Source: Acidobacteriaceae bacterium KBS 83
Lineage (GTDB): Bacteria > Acidobacteriota > Terriglobia > Terriglobales > Acidobacteriaceae
Direction: 5' to 3'
Length of the DNA stretch: 64,000 nucleotides
Assembly (NCBI GenBank): GCA_000381585.1
Contig: KB906736.1
Span: 592,789 to 656,788, forward strand
The position numbers and the translations under genes were made by a program. This document shows positions 37,708 to 47,665 of the stretch, piece by piece. Numbering within the stretch: the stretch's first letter is position 1; the number at the start of each line of letters is the position of its first letter. Below the pieces are notes generated by a model. The model did no database searches. It worked only from the letters and a program-made list of their open reading frames with translations, and was not told the origin of the DNA.

Positions 37708-38529
37708 ATGGCGACTGTTACAACCACACCAGAAATCGATGGTCTGAAGGCGCGGCTAAGGGAAACCTGGATGGCTGGTGATTACGACCGGTTCTCGCGC
37801 TATATGGAAGAAGGCGCACGCGTTTTCTACGAACAACTCGACATCCCTGCCGAATGTGAACTACTGGATGTGGCCTGCGGATCGGGTCAGCTTGCACTTT
37901 GGGCAGCGCGGGATGGTGTAAACGTCAGCGGTGTGGACATCGCGCCGAACCTGGTGCGGCGTGCGCAGGCACGCGCCAAGGCAGAAGGTCTCAACGCTCG
38001 TTTCGTAGAAGGCGACGCCGAAGTGCTCCCGTTTGAAGACGCCAGCTTCGACGTCGTAGTTAGCCTATTCGGTGCTATGTTCGCTCCCCGGCCGGAATTC
38101 GTTGCCCGCGAGTTGGGGCGAGTTTGCAATCCCGGCGGCACTATCGCCATGGGGAACTGGACACCTGAGGGATTTATTGGACAGATGTTCAAAACTTTTG
38201 CAAGGTTCATCGCACCATCGGGAATGCCGGCTCCCGTGCTGTGGGGTGACGAAAATGTGGTGAGTGAGAGACTGGGCAGTGCCGTTTCAGACCTGATTAT
38301 GAGACGCCGTCATTTCCTTTTCAGCTACCCGTTCCCACCGGCCGAAGTGGTCGAGCTTTTCCGGCAATGCTATGGGCCGACGAATCGCGCCTTTGCTTCG
38401 CTAAAGGATACGGATGCGTCGAAGCTGCGTCAGGAACTGGAGGCATTGTGGTCGTCGCACAACCGCGGTGGAAACGAACTCACTGTGGTCGCGGCGGAGT
38501 ATCTGGAGGTGATTGCCGTACGGGCTTAA
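37708..38529 (+). CDS. Class I SAM-dependent methyltransferase
   Basis: 273 residues; ATG 37708 has GGAGG nearby. The SAM site is LLDVACGSGQLALWAARDG (motif I), SGVDIAPNLV (acidic end of strand 2) and GDAEVLPFEDASFDVVVSLF (motifs II-III). This is the UbiE/Methyltransf_11 type acting on small molecules. The acceptor is not known. It follows the NTF2-like gene and is probably co-regulated with it. Confidence 0.85.
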   Translation: MATVTTTPEIDGLKARLRETWMAGDYDRFSRYMEEGARVFYEQLDIPAECELLDVACGSGQLALWAARDGVNVSGVDIAPNLVRRAQARAKAEGLNARFVEGDAEVLPFEDASFDVVVSLFGAMFAPRPEFVARELGRVCNPGGTIAMGNWTPEGFIGQMFKTFARFIAPSGMPAPVLWGDENVVSERLGSAVSDLIMRRRHFLFSYPFPPAEVVELFRQCYGPTNRAFASLKDTDASKLRQELEALWSSHNRGGNELTVVAAEYLEVIAVRA

Positions 38530-39336
38530 TGCCTCGTGCGTTCCATACCCGAACGAGCAAGCCGGATGTCACAGCCCCGGAAACCGCAACTGTGGCAATC
38601 CGGAAAGCTTCTCACTCGGACGACTAACACCTACGCCCGGGCCGCCCTTGCTGATAGACGGTAACGTTACGGCCCACCCCCTCCCCTCCGGTGCGGGGGG
38701 CCAGCCTACAAGTTTCATTAAATCAGCGTGATAGATAGCTTCCCGTGGGCTAAAAATGTCATTCCATTGGCTTTATGCGTAAATATTTCTATTCATTGGA
38801 GTTACACGGGCGCTTTCGGTGCTTATTTCTATAAGTTGAGGCGTATGTCTCCTGGCCGTTCAACCCACCTTTTTTCAGAATACCGAAATGTGCGAATTAA
38901 CCTGCCAGAAATTGTGCGGGTTTCTGTTTCTTTTTCGAGTTGGTTCGTTTTGGGAATTGTCATGGCTTCCGATACACGCATGAACGTGGGTTCTATCGTG
39001 CGCGATCAAACGCTTCAGGTTGATCGCTGCATGATGCATTCTTTTCCGCACCCATCCACAGTAACGGGATCGCATTCTAAACGCACAGAGGGCCCGTATC
39101 ACTGATTGAAAAGTCAAGGAATTGGCTACGGTCGCGCTTGTTCGCTGCAAGTCAGCTTATCGGAGAGTAATTGCCCTCTCTAGCCAAAAGTAATTGCCCA
39201 TCTCTCACCAATCTATGAAGTATAGGCTCCCATTTGCCAGATGAATCCGATATAGTCATCCCGCTGAGTACGGAGAAATCTGCGTCGGGGCTCGCGAACG
39301 TAGCCTCGTTAGGCCGGTCGGAGTTCCCGGCGAACC
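38530..39336. other. Long non-coding or unrecognised region
   Basis: About 807 bases without a supportable gene. Open frames (38728-39105 plus; 39152-39379 minus) have no ribosome sites or family resemblance. The part from 38740 to 39130 is AT-richer than its neighbours, which may mark acquired or decayed DNA. A 10-bp palindrome GTAACGTTAC lies at 38661-38670 next to a C-rich stretch. The promoter of the repeat lipoprotein must lie near the right end. Confidence 0.4.
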
Positions 39337-42300
39337 ATGTCCAAATTGAAAGCCATTTCGAGTCTCTTCTGCCTTGCAATCATCTCGTTTGTTTTCTCCG
39401 GTTGTGGCATAACCTTCAACACGCCACCGTCCGGTTCCTTCCAACTGACAGTCCAAAGCGCCGGCACGGGCGCAGGAACGATCACAAGCAGTCCTTCCGG
39501 GATCAGCTGTGGAACAACGTGCAGCACGAACTTTAGCAGCGGGACCATGGTCACGCTCACGGCAGCTCCAACCGCGAGCTCTACGTTTGCGGGCTGGTCC
39601 GGCGCCTGCACCGGCACCGGTAATTGCAGCGTGTCGTTGACAAACGATACCTCAGTAACGGCGACATTCACCGCTAATGCTCCGCCGCCACCCGGCTCGT
39701 TTCAACTAACAGTTCAAAGCGCGGGCACCGGCGCAGGAAATGTTACGAGCAGTCCGGCCGGCATCGACTGCGGAGCAACATGCAGCGCGAGCTTTAACAG
39801 TGGGACCATGGTCACGCTCACGGCAGCTCCAAATGCGACCTCCACGTTTGCCGGCTGGTCCGGCGCTTGCAACGGTGTGGGTACGTGCAGCGTAACCTTG
39901 ACGAGCAATACCTCGGTGACGGCCACATTCACAGCCAATGCTCCGCCACCGCCCACTTCCTTCCAACTCACTGTCCAAAGCGCGGGCACCGGCGCAGGAA
40001 CAATCACGAGCAGTCCTGCCGGGATCAACTGCGGAGCAATGTGCAGCGCAAGCTTTACCAGCGGGACCATGGTCACGCTCACGGCAGCTCCGAATGCTAG
40101 CTCCACGTTTGCGGGCTGGTCTGGCGCCTGCACCGGGACAGGCAGTTGCAGCGTGACCGTGACGGGCAATGCCGCAGTGACCGCGACCTTCACCGCCAAC
40201 GCTCCGCCGCCGCCCAGTTCGTTTCAACTGACAGTCCAAAGCGCGGGGGCCGGCGCAGGAACGATCATGAGCAGTCCTGCCGGCATCAACTGCGGAGCAA
40301 TGTGCAGCGCGAGCTTTACCAGCGGGACCATGGTCACGCTCACCGCAACTCCGAATGCTAGCTCCACTTTTGCGGGCTGGTCTGGAGCCTGCACCGGCAC
40401 GGGTGCCTGCAGTGTGACGTTGACGGGCAATGCCTCAGTGACGGCGACCTTCACCGCCAACGCTCCGCCGCCGCCCAGTTCGTTTCAACTGACAGTCCAA
40501 AGCGCGGGCACCGGCGCAGGAACAGTCATGAGCAGCCCTGCCGGAATCAACTGCGGAGCAATGTGCAGCGCGAGCTTTACCAGCGGGACCATGGTCACGC
40601 TCGCGGCAACTCCGAATGCTAGCTCCACGTTTGCGGGCTGGTCTGGCGCCTGCACCGGCACGGGCGCCTGCAGCGTGACGTTGACCGGCAATGCCTCGGT
40701 GACGGCGACCTTCACCGCCAACCCGCCACCACCCACTACCTTTCAACTGACTGTCCAAAGCGCGGGCACGGGCGCAGGAACTGTTATGAGCAGCCCTGCC
40801 GGGATCGACTGCGGAGCAACGTGCAGCGCGAGCTTTACCAGCGGGACCATGGTCACGCTGACGGCAGCTCCAAACAGTGGCTCCACCTTTGCGGGATGGT
40901 CTGGCGCATGTACCGGCACGGGCGCTTGCAGCGTGACGTTGACGGGCAATGCCTCAGTGACCGCGACCTTCACTGCCAACCCACCGCCTTCCTTCCAACT
41001 GACTGTGCAGAGCGCGGGCACCGGCACAGGAACTGTGACGAGCAGTCCTGCCGGGATCGACTGCGGAGCAACGTGCAGCGCAAGCTTTGCCAGCGGGGCC
41101 GCGGTCACGCTCACGGCAGCCCCAAGTGCTGGCTCTACGTTTGCGGGCTGGTCTGGCGCATGTACCGGAACCGGCACTTGCAGCGTGACGTTGACGAGCG
41201 ATGCCTCAGTGACGGCGACGTTCACGCTCGGAATGGCGAATCTTACGTCGATCAAGCACATCGTGTTTTTTGCCCAGGAGAATCGCTCGCTCGATAACTA
41301 CTTCGGCGCGATGCGGAAATACTGGGCGGACAATGGCTACCCGGACCAGTCGTTCGACGGCCTGCCTCAGTTCAACCCGACCAGCGGCGCGCCTCCGCTC
41401 TTTAAAGCGCCTCCGGCCATCCCCGGATGCAACCCCAACAATCCTCCGCCCAGCGACTGCATTTTTGATCCAACTCACACCGTAGCCTCATTCCACATGA
41501 AATCGGTGTGCAACGAAAACACGAGCCCCTCGTGGAACGAGGCCCATGTGGATTGGAACTTTAACGATCAGGTGGGCAGAAATCCCGCAAAGAATAATGG
41601 GTTTGTGAAGACTGCCGGGCACGACGCCCGCACAAACCCGGGACATCCGTTCTTCGACGTGGACGGCAAGCGCGCCATGGGCTACTGGGACGGCACCGAC
41701 CTCAACGTCGACTACTTCATGGCTACCATGTTCGGCACGTCCGACCGCTTCTTCCAACCCGTACTGGCTCGCACCGAACCCAATCGCTCGTATCTCTATG
41801 GAGCGACATCCGGGGGATATGCGCTTGCGAGCGGCACTAACGCTAACGATACGGCCCAATTGAAGGCAAAGCCGATCTTCGCGGAGCTCTCGGACGCCGG
41901 CATAACCTGGAAGGTCTACGTTGACCCGGAAGGCACCAGTTGTGCCGCACCCTACCAGCCGTCCTGCCTGATCAAGACCAGTTACCTTACGCCCTTCACC
42001 TATGCCCAAACCATCCTGGCGCAGTTTCCACAGAACATCGCCCCCATCTCCCAGTACTTCAGCGATCTAGCCAACGATACCCTGCCCCAGGTCGCGGCGA
42101 TCGCACCTGCCTCTGAAGCCGGGTTCGACCAACACGGATCCGTTACCGACAACGTAGGAATCAATGTCCAGAGGGGAGCGAACTATACCCGCCAACTCGT
42201 CACCGCATTGATGGGGAGCTCTTCGTGGAGCAGTTCGGTGTTTTTCTTTACCTTCGACGAGAGCGGCGGTCTGTACGATCACGTCGCACCGCAACCGGCC

Positions 42301-42645
42301 GCCGTTCCCGATCAATTCACATCACCGGTCGACCTTCCTCCGGACTCAGTCTGTTATTCGGTGAAGGGTCCGACATGCAATTTCGCATTTACCGGTTATC
42401 GCATACCCTTGGTTGTCATCTCCCCATTTGCGAAGAGGAACTACGTCTCCCACACAGTCGCGGATTCGACGGCGATCCTAAAGTTTATCGAAACGCGGTT
42501 CAATCTACCTCCGCTCACCAAGCGGGATGCGGCCCAGATGGATATGACGGAGTTCTTCGATTTCAACAATCCGCCGTGGATGACTCCGCCCTCGCCTCCA
42601 TTACAAAACTTCAGCAATCCGTGTTATTTGGACAGGGTGCCTTAG
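39337..42645 (+). CDS. Lipoprotein with seven InlB-type repeats and a phosphoesterase domain
   Basis: 1102 residues. The signal ends FSGCGI, a lipobox. Residues about 34-630 are seven tandem copies of an 84-87-residue unit of the divergent InlB B-repeat type, each with [27 protein letters not shown] and four Cys placed to form two disulfides, joined by short Pro linkers. Residues about 635-1100 are a phosphoesterase (phospholipase C/acid phosphatase AcpA group): [19 protein letters not shown] (Glu648-Asn649), [17 protein letters not shown] and [15 protein letters not shown]. It probably hydrolyses phosphoester substrates at the cell surface, with the repeats as a stalk. It stands alone. Confidence 0.85.
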   Translation: MSKLKAISSLFCLAIISFVFSGCGITFNTPPSGSFQLTVQSAGTGAGTITSSPSGISCGTTCSTNFSSGTMVTLTAAPTASSTFAGWSGACTGTGNCSVSLTNDTSVTATFTANAPPPPGSFQLTVQSAGTGAGNVTSSPAGIDCGATCSASFNSGTMVTLTAAPNATSTFAGWSGACNGVGTCSVTLTSNTSVTATFTANAPPPPTSFQLTVQSAGTGAGTITSSPAGINCGAMCSASFTSGTMVTLTAAPNASSTFAGWSGACTGTGSCSVTVTGNAAVTATFTANAPPPPSSFQLTVQSAGAGAGTIMSSPAGINCGAMCSASFTSGTMVTLTATPNASSTFAGWSGACTGTGACSVTLTGNASVTATFTANAPPPPSSFQLTVQSAGTGAGTVMSSPAGINCGAMCSASFTSGTMVTLAATPNASSTFAGWSGACTGTGACSVTLTGNASVTATFTANPPPPTTFQLTVQSAGTGAGTVMSSPAGIDCGATCSASFTSGTMVTLTAAPNSGSTFAGWSGACTGTGACSVTLTGNASVTATFTANPPPSFQLTVQSAGTGTGTVTSSPAGIDCGATCSASFASGAAVTLTAAPSAGSTFAGWSGACTGTGTCSVTLTSDASVTATFTLGMANLTSIKHIVFFAQENRSLDNYFGAMRKYWADNGYPDQSFDGLPQFNPTSGAPPLFKAPPAIPGCNPNNPPPSDCIFDPTHTVASFHMKSVCNENTSPSWNEAHVDWNFNDQVGRNPAKNNGFVKTAGHDARTNPGHPFFDVDGKRAMGYWDGTDLNVDYFMATMFGTSDRFFQPVLARTEPNRSYLYGATSGGYALASGTNANDTAQLKAKPIFAELSDAGITWKVYVDPEGTSCAAPYQPSCLIKTSYLTPFTYAQTILAQFPQNIAPISQYFSDLANDTLPQVAAIAPASEAGFDQHGSVTDNVGINVQRGANYTRQLVTALMGSSSWSSSVFFFTFDESGGLYDHVAPQPAAVPDQFTSPVDLPPDSVCYSVKGPTCNFAFTGYRIPLVVISPFAKRNYVSHTVADSTAILKFIETRFNLPPLTKRDAAQMDMTEFFDFNNPPWMTPPSPPLQNFSNPCYLDRVP
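39436..41229 (+). repeat. Seven tandem coding repeats, about 261 bp each
   Basis: Units start at 39436, 39697, 39958, 40219, 40480, 40738 and 40990. The first five are spaced exactly 261 bases; later spacings are 258 and 252, by loss of linker codons. Units three to six are nearly identical, showing recent duplication or gene conversion. The array is prone to recombination and to assembly collapse. Confidence 0.9.
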
Positions 42646-42746
42646 TGCCTGTTAGCCCTATTAGGGCGAACAGCGTTATGTGCGAGCCCCCAATCCAGCC
42701 GAAAGTTTCGGACGGTAAGAGGAGACCCTGCGACAGGATCTCCAAA

Positions 42747-44339
42747 CTACCGCAGCTTTTCTGCGACTGACTTGGCCTGGGTAAAGAGCAATAGGTAATC
42801 CGGTCCGCCTGCCTTCGAGTCAGTGCCGGACATGTTGAAGCCGCCGAACGGATGCGCGCCGACCATCGCTCCCGTGCTCTTGCGATTGAAATAGAGGTTG
42901 CCAACCTGAAAGACCCGGCTGGCGTGGTCCAGCTTGCGGCGGTCCGCCGTGTAAACCGAACCGGTGAGGCCGTACTCCGTATCGTTCGCGACTTCGAGCG
43001 CTTCCTGGTAGTCCTTTACACGAATGACAGAGAGCACAGGACCGAAGATTTCTTCCTGGGCGATGCGTGCTGTGGGTGCGACATCCGCAACAACGGTGGG
43101 CTCGACATAGTAACCACCGTCGGCATTCTCAACGCGTTTGCCCCCGGCGATAACTCGGCCTTCGCCTTTGCCGATTTCAATGGAGTTGAGAATCCTCTTC
43201 ATCGCGGTCTCGTTCACGACCGGACCCATGTAGACGTTCTCGACCGGGTCGCCTACTTTGATCTGTGCGACCCGCTCCCGGATGCGTTCGAGGAATGCTT
43301 CATAGATCGGATCTTCGACGATTGCTCGTGAGCAGGCGGAGCATTTTTGTCCGTTGAAGCCGAACGCGGACGCCACAACACCCTCGACGGCAGCGTCCAT
43401 ATCGGCGTCGGCGCTGACAATGATGGCGTCCTTGCCGCCCAATTCAAGCACGGTACGCTTGATCCAGATCTGTCCCTTCTGCGTTTTCGCAGCACGCTCA
43501 TGGATCTCGAGGCCAACGGCTTTGGAACCGGTGAAGGCGATGAAGCGTGTCTTCGGATGATCGACAAGCGCGCGCCCGACAGCAGGGCCGCCCTGGCAAA
43601 GGTTGACAACCCCCGGCGGCATGCCCGCCTCTTCGAGCACATCGAGAAAGCGCGACGCAATGGTCGGCGCGTCAGTGGATGGCTTGAGGACGACTGTGTT
43701 GCCGCAGACAATAGCCGCGGCCGTCATGCCTGCCATGATGGCGAAGGGAAAATTCCACGGTGGAATGACGGCACCTACGCCTAACGGGACATAGAGGAGA
43801 CGGTTGCGTTCGCCCGGGTATTGAATCGGCGGTTCGGCATGGGCGAGCCGCAAAGCTTCGCGGGCGTAGAACTCGAGGAAGTCGATCGTCTCCGCCACGT
43901 CGGCGTCCGCCTCCGACCAGTTCTTGCCGACCTCGTAGACAAGCCAGGCACAGAATTCGAACTTGCGGTCCCGGATGAGCGCTGCCGCGCGCAGCAACAG
44001 TGAGGTACGCAGCTCCCACGAGACGAATTGCCAGGTCTCGAATGCCTTCAGCCCGGCCACCATGGCCTGCTCCGCATGCTCAGCTCCGGCTTCCTGGTGG
44101 ATGCCAACGACCTGAGCGGGCTTCGCAGGGTTGAGCGATCGGATCTTGTTTTTGGTTCGCAGCCGCTCGCCACCGATGACCAGGTCGTACTCGTGCCCCA
44201 ACATGGCACCAACCCGTTCGAGGGCATCCTTCATCGCGTGCTCATTGGCGCTCAATTTGAAGTCGACGAACGGCTCGTTGCGGAAGTCACCGCTGGGGGC
44301 CAGCGGAAGGATGACGGTTGAGATCTCAGTGGCGGCCAT
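42747..44339 (-). CDS. pruA: L-glutamate gamma-semialdehyde (1-pyrroline-5-carboxylate) dehydrogenase
   Basis: 530 residues, the size of stand-alone P5C dehydrogenases (RocA/PruA). It oxidises glutamate semialdehyde to glutamate with NAD+ in proline and arginine breakdown. Visible are VIPPWNFPFAIMAGM and GNTVVLKPS (cofactor), FTGSKAVGLEIHERAA, the general base Glu299 in VLELGGKDA, the nucleophile Cys333 in FNGQKCSACSRAI, and EEIFGPVLSVIRVKD. The N-terminal region with FVDFKLSANEHAMKDALERV is typical of this subfamily. No proline dehydrogenase gene is adjacent. Confidence 0.88.
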   Translation of the reverse strand: MAATEISTVILPLAPSGDFRNEPFVDFKLSANEHAMKDALERVGAMLGHEYDLVIGGERLRTKNKIRSLNPAKPAQVVGIHQEAGAEHAEQAMVAGLKAFETWQFVSWELRTSLLLRAAALIRDRKFEFCAWLVYEVGKNWSEADADVAETIDFLEFYAREALRLAHAEPPIQYPGERNRLLYVPLGVGAVIPPWNFPFAIMAGMTAAAIVCGNTVVLKPSTDAPTIASRFLDVLEEAGMPPGVVNLCQGGPAVGRALVDHPKTRFIAFTGSKAVGLEIHERAAKTQKGQIWIKRTVLELGGKDAIIVSADADMDAAVEGVVASAFGFNGQKCSACSRAIVEDPIYEAFLERIRERVAQIKVGDPVENVYMGPVVNETAMKRILNSIEIGKGEGRVIAGGKRVENADGGYYVEPTVVADVAPTARIAQEEIFGPVLSVIRVKDYQEALEVANDTEYGLTGSVYTADRRKLDHASRVFQVGNLYFNRKSTGAMVGAHPFGGFNMSGTDSKAGGPDYLLLFTQAKSVAEKLR

Positions 44340-44428
44340 AACCCTTTAGTTTAAGGCCAGTCCGATGCCGATGGCGAACCCACCACCGAGGCCTTTCGAA
44401 CCGCGGCGTAAGAGCATGTCAGTATCTC

Positions 44429-44484
44429 TCCTCTTGACAAGCTAGAGGACAGTCTTCCATCATTCCTCTTGATTAACTAGAGGA
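44429..44484. promoter_or_regulatory. Paired 21-bp operators upstream of the PadR gene
   Basis: Two copies of an imperfect palindrome with consensus TCCTCTTG-N5-CTAGAGGA lie at 44429-44449 and 44464-44484, 35 bases centre to centre. TTGACA within the first copy (44434-44439) could serve as the -35 box. The second copy ends 12 bases before the PadR ATG. Binding by the PadR protein itself, giving autoregulation and control of the permease, is the natural inference. Confidence 0.6.
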
Positions 44485-44496
44485 GCGTGGACAGCC

Positions 44497-44826
44497 ATGG
44501 CAGAAAAATCCAGCGATCTCGTCCAGGGAACGCTTGAGATGCTCATTCTGAAGACGCTCGCACTCGAGGCCATGCATGGCTACGGGGTGGCAATCCGGAT
44601 CGAGCAGATCAGCAGCGGCGTCTTCCGTGTGAACCCGGGGTCCCTGTTCCCTGCCCTGAGTCGCCTGGAACGTACGGGCCGCATCAAGTCGGAATGGCGA
44701 GCGACCGAGAACAATCGGCGCGCGAAGTATTACCTCCTGACTGACAGCGGACGAAAGGCGCTTAAGGACGAAACCCGCGAGTGGGGTCGGCAAATCGCGG
44801 CCATTGCAAGAATTCTAGAAGCCTGA
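44497..44826 (+). CDS. PadR-family transcriptional regulator
   Basis: 109 residues, all of it a winged helix: LVQGTLEMLILKTLALEAMH, then GYGVAIRIEQ, then VNPGSLFPALSRLERTGRI (recognition region) and the wing NNRRAKYYLLTDSGRK. It is a short PadR with a single C-terminal dimer helix. It is 12 bases ahead of the permease gene. PadR proteins are usually repressors released by small ligands; in Acidobacteria they are very often paired with ADOP permeases as here. Confidence 0.9.
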   Translation: MAEKSSDLVQGTLEMLILKTLALEAMHGYGVAIRIEQISSGVFRVNPGSLFPALSRLERTGRIKSEWRATENNRRAKYYLLTDSGRKALKDETREWGRQIAAIARILEA

Positions 44827-44838
44827 CGGAGGCATGCT

Positions 44839-47604
44839 GTGGCACTGCGACGTTTCCTCAGCGGAGTGAAGGCGCTCCTCCATAAGGACCAACAAAATGC
44901 CGAAATGGATGAAGAGCTGCACGGTTATCTCGAATCCGCTGCTGCCGATAAGGTACGCGCCGGATTAAGCGAGGCCGGTGCGATGCGCGCTGCACGAGCG
45001 GAGATGGGCAGCACCGAATCGGTCAAGCAGAAGGTCCGCTTTTCCCGATGGGAATCCGCCGCGGAGTCGTTGTGGCAGGACGCGCGTTATGGCGTGCGTC
45101 AGTTGCTGCGGAGTCCTGGGTTTTCGATTGTTGCGTTGGTGACGCTGGCGCTCGGAATCGGCGCCAATACTGCCATTTTCACGCTGGTGCATGCGGTGAT
45201 GCTGAAGCAGTTGCCGATCGCCGATCCGCAGCATCTGTACCGCATCGGCAAAGGGGAATTCTACTGCTGCGAATGGGGCGGACTGCAGGGTTCTTGGGGT
45301 ACGTTCGATTACCCCTTCTATAAGCACATACGCAACACCAACCCTTTTTTTGACCAGATCGCCGCTTTTTCCGGCAGTACCCCGTCCTTCAATATTCGCC
45401 GGGCGAATACGAGAGAAATAGCGCGAAGCATCACCGGTGAATACGTCTCCGGCAATTACTTCGCGACACTGGGGCTCAATCCAGCCGTCGGCCGCCTCAT
45501 TCATCCCGTCGACGACACAGAGGCAGCGCCCGCTATAGCTGTGATGGGATATCAGATGTGGCAACGCGATTATGCTCAGGATCCATCCATCGTCGGTTCA
45601 ACCTTCCTGACGAATGGCCTGGCGGTGACGATTGTTGGCGTCGCTCCTCCGGATTTCCTCGGTGACCGATTTACCACGTATCCGCCCGCACTGTGGATTC
45701 CGCTCAGCCAGCAGCCCAGGTTTGAGGGACTGGGAGCGAAGTCTCTGCTGAACTCCTCCGGCGACGCTTGGCTTTACGTAATCGGTAGGCTCAAACCAGG
45801 CGCGATGCCAGTGCAGGCGCAATCACAGCTCTCAACCGATCTGCAGCACTGGCTGCGAGCCCAGGGGCGCGCGGATGATGCCGAGCAAAAGATCGCGAAC
45901 CAGCATATTGAACTGACGACGGGCGGCACCGGGATTTCTCCATTTCGCAGCGACTCGAAGGACGGGCTTTATCTTCTGTCAGCGGCCTCGTTGCTGGTTT
46001 TGCTGATCGCATGCGCGAACCTGGCCAACCTGCTGCTTGCGCGCAGCGCAGCACGAGAGCATCAGACCGCGCTTCGAATGTCGCTCGGTGCGACGCGTTG
46101 GCGGCTGATACGCGCTGCGCTGACAGAAAGCGTGTTGCTGTCGCTTATCGGTGGGGCGGCAGGAGTGCTCCTCGCCTACGCGGGAACGCGAGCGATCGTG
46201 TTGATTGCCTTTCGCGGCGCAACCTACGTTCCGGTCAATCCGGCCCCATCCCTACCCATCCTTGGCTTCGCGCTGCTGCTTTCCATCTTCACAGGCATCG
46301 TGTTCGGCGCTGCGCCGGCATGGATCGGTACGCATGCCGACCCCTCGAATGGCCTCCGGGGAAACAGTCGAAGCAGCACGATTCGTGCGTCACGCCCGCA
46401 AGGTGTGCTGGTGATTGTGCAGGCCACACTCTCCGTCGTCCTTCTGGCCGTCGCCGGATTGGTCACCCAGAGCTTGAACAACTTGGAAAGGGCTGACCTT
46501 GGTTTCGAGACACAGGGAAGGCTGGTCGCAAACCTGAACTTCAAGGCTGCCGGCTATCGACCCGAGCAACTTCCGGCGTTGTATGAGCAGGTACAGGATC
46601 GGCTGGAGAGGATACCCGGGGTGCGCAGCGCGAGTCTCTCTCTCAATAGCCCGCAGAATCTCTGCTGCTTGACGGTTGATATTTCCATCGGCGGCCGTTC
46701 AGAGTCCTGGATTGGAGATGTTGACACCGCCTTTAACCGCGTCGGTCCGGACTATTTTGAGACGATCGGCACGCCCCTGCTACGTGGACGAACCATCACA
46801 CGGCAGGACACGCAGGCATCACAGCACGTTGCGGTCGTCGATGAAGCATTCGCCCAAAGATTCTTTCCCGGGCAGACTGCAATCGGTCAACATATCGGTC
46901 TTTCCCTCACGGGGCATGGATACGACTACGAAATTGTCGGCGTGGTGAAAAACACCAGATATAGAAGTCCTGCGGCTGTGACACACCCCATGTTCTTTGT
47001 GCCCCTCACCCAAATCACCAAATATGAGCCGTCGGGCTACCAGCGACTGGAAACGGGAACTTTGTATGCCCAATCCATCCAACTCCATGTGGCCGGCGCT
47101 CCCGAAAGTTACGAGAAGCCGCTCCGTGACGTCCTTGCCGGCATCAATCCGGACTTGTCTCTCGACAGTGTGAAAAGCTACAGCGAGCAGGTGTCCGTTC
47201 ATTACAACCGGGAAAGGCTGATCGCTCGTCTCACCGGCCTGTTCAGCTTGCTTTCGCTTGTGCTGGCATCGGTTGGCCTTTATGGTGTTACGGCTTATAA
47301 CGTGACGCGCCGCACTGCCGAAATCGGTATCCGGATGGCCCTTGGTGCCAATCGGAGGGACGTCGTCGGCATGGTTCTCGGAGGAGCATTCTGGCAGGTC
47401 GGTATCGGCCTCTGCATCGGGGTGCCGCTCGCCCTGCTATCGGGCCATACGCTGGAGGATCAGCTCTATGCAGTCAGCCACTTCGATCCGATCGTCCTTG
47501 GCGGGACGGTGGTCATTCTGTGTAGCTGCACCCTGGTCGCAGGGCTTGTGCCCGCACGCCGCGCGGCGTCCATAGAACCTATGGAGGCGCTCCGCATCGA
47601 ATAG
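44839..47604 (+). CDS. ADOP-type ABC transporter permease (MacB/FtsX family)
   Basis: 921 residues; the GTG start has GGAGG six bases upstream. A cytoplasmic N-terminal helical region (LHGYLESAAADKVRAGLSEA) is followed by TM1 (FSIVALVTLALGIGANTAIF), a large MacB-type periplasmic domain, three TM (YLLSAASLLVLLIACANLAN), a second TM/periplasmic duplication and a final FtsX core (VTRRTAEIGIRMALGANRRD, then ARRAASIEPMEALRIE). This doubled design without a dedicated ATPase gene is the acidobacterial duplicated orphan permease. It probably uses a shared ATPase or acts as a mechanotransmission-type exporter component. Substrate is unknown. Confidence 0.9.
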   Translation: MALRRFLSGVKALLHKDQQNAEMDEELHGYLESAAADKVRAGLSEAGAMRAARAEMGSTESVKQKVRFSRWESAAESLWQDARYGVRQLLRSPGFSIVALVTLALGIGANTAIFTLVHAVMLKQLPIADPQHLYRIGKGEFYCCEWGGLQGSWGTFDYPFYKHIRNTNPFFDQIAAFSGSTPSFNIRRANTREIARSITGEYVSGNYFATLGLNPAVGRLIHPVDDTEAAPAIAVMGYQMWQRDYAQDPSIVGSTFLTNGLAVTIVGVAPPDFLGDRFTTYPPALWIPLSQQPRFEGLGAKSLLNSSGDAWLYVIGRLKPGAMPVQAQSQLSTDLQHWLRAQGRADDAEQKIANQHIELTTGGTGISPFRSDSKDGLYLLSAASLLVLLIACANLANLLLARSAAREHQTALRMSLGATRWRLIRAALTESVLLSLIGGAAGVLLAYAGTRAIVLIAFRGATYVPVNPAPSLPILGFALLLSIFTGIVFGAAPAWIGTHADPSNGLRGNSRSSTIRASRPQGVLVIVQATLSVVLLAVAGLVTQSLNNLERADLGFETQGRLVANLNFKAAGYRPEQLPALYEQVQDRLERIPGVRSASLSLNSPQNLCCLTVDISIGGRSESWIGDVDTAFNRVGPDYFETIGTPLLRGRTITRQDTQASQHVAVVDEAFAQRFFPGQTAIGQHIGLSLTGHGYDYEIVGVVKNTRYRSPAAVTHPMFFVPLTQITKYEPSGYQRLETGTLYAQSIQLHVAGAPESYEKPLRDVLAGINPDLSLDSVKSYSEQVSVHYNRERLIARLTGLFSLLSLVLASVGLYGVTAYNVTRRTAEIGIRMALGANRRDVVGMVLGGAFWQVGIGLCIGVPLALLSGHTLEDQLYAVSHFDPIVLGGTVVILCSCTLVAGLVPARRAASIEPMEALRIE

Positions 47605-47665
47605 CAACGCTGTGCAGCAGCAGATTTTCTCGGCACTGGACCACCGGCGCGGTATAACTGCTGCG

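Noticed and set aside
38661-38670. GTAACGTTAC palindrome as a LacI-type operator
   Set aside because: Only ten bases, no promoter beside it, and far from any start codon; likely chance.
38728-39105. Open frame of 125 codons in the AT-richer gap
   Set aside because: No ribosome site, odd composition and no family resemblance; left as unassigned.
39436-41229. Tandem repeats considered as a CRISPR-like array
   Set aside because: Units are about 261 bases, coding and in frame, with no unique spacers; they are protein repeats.
42652-42680. Imperfect hairpin after the repeat phosphoesterase gene
   Set aside because: One mismatch in the stem and no T tract; not enough to call a terminator.
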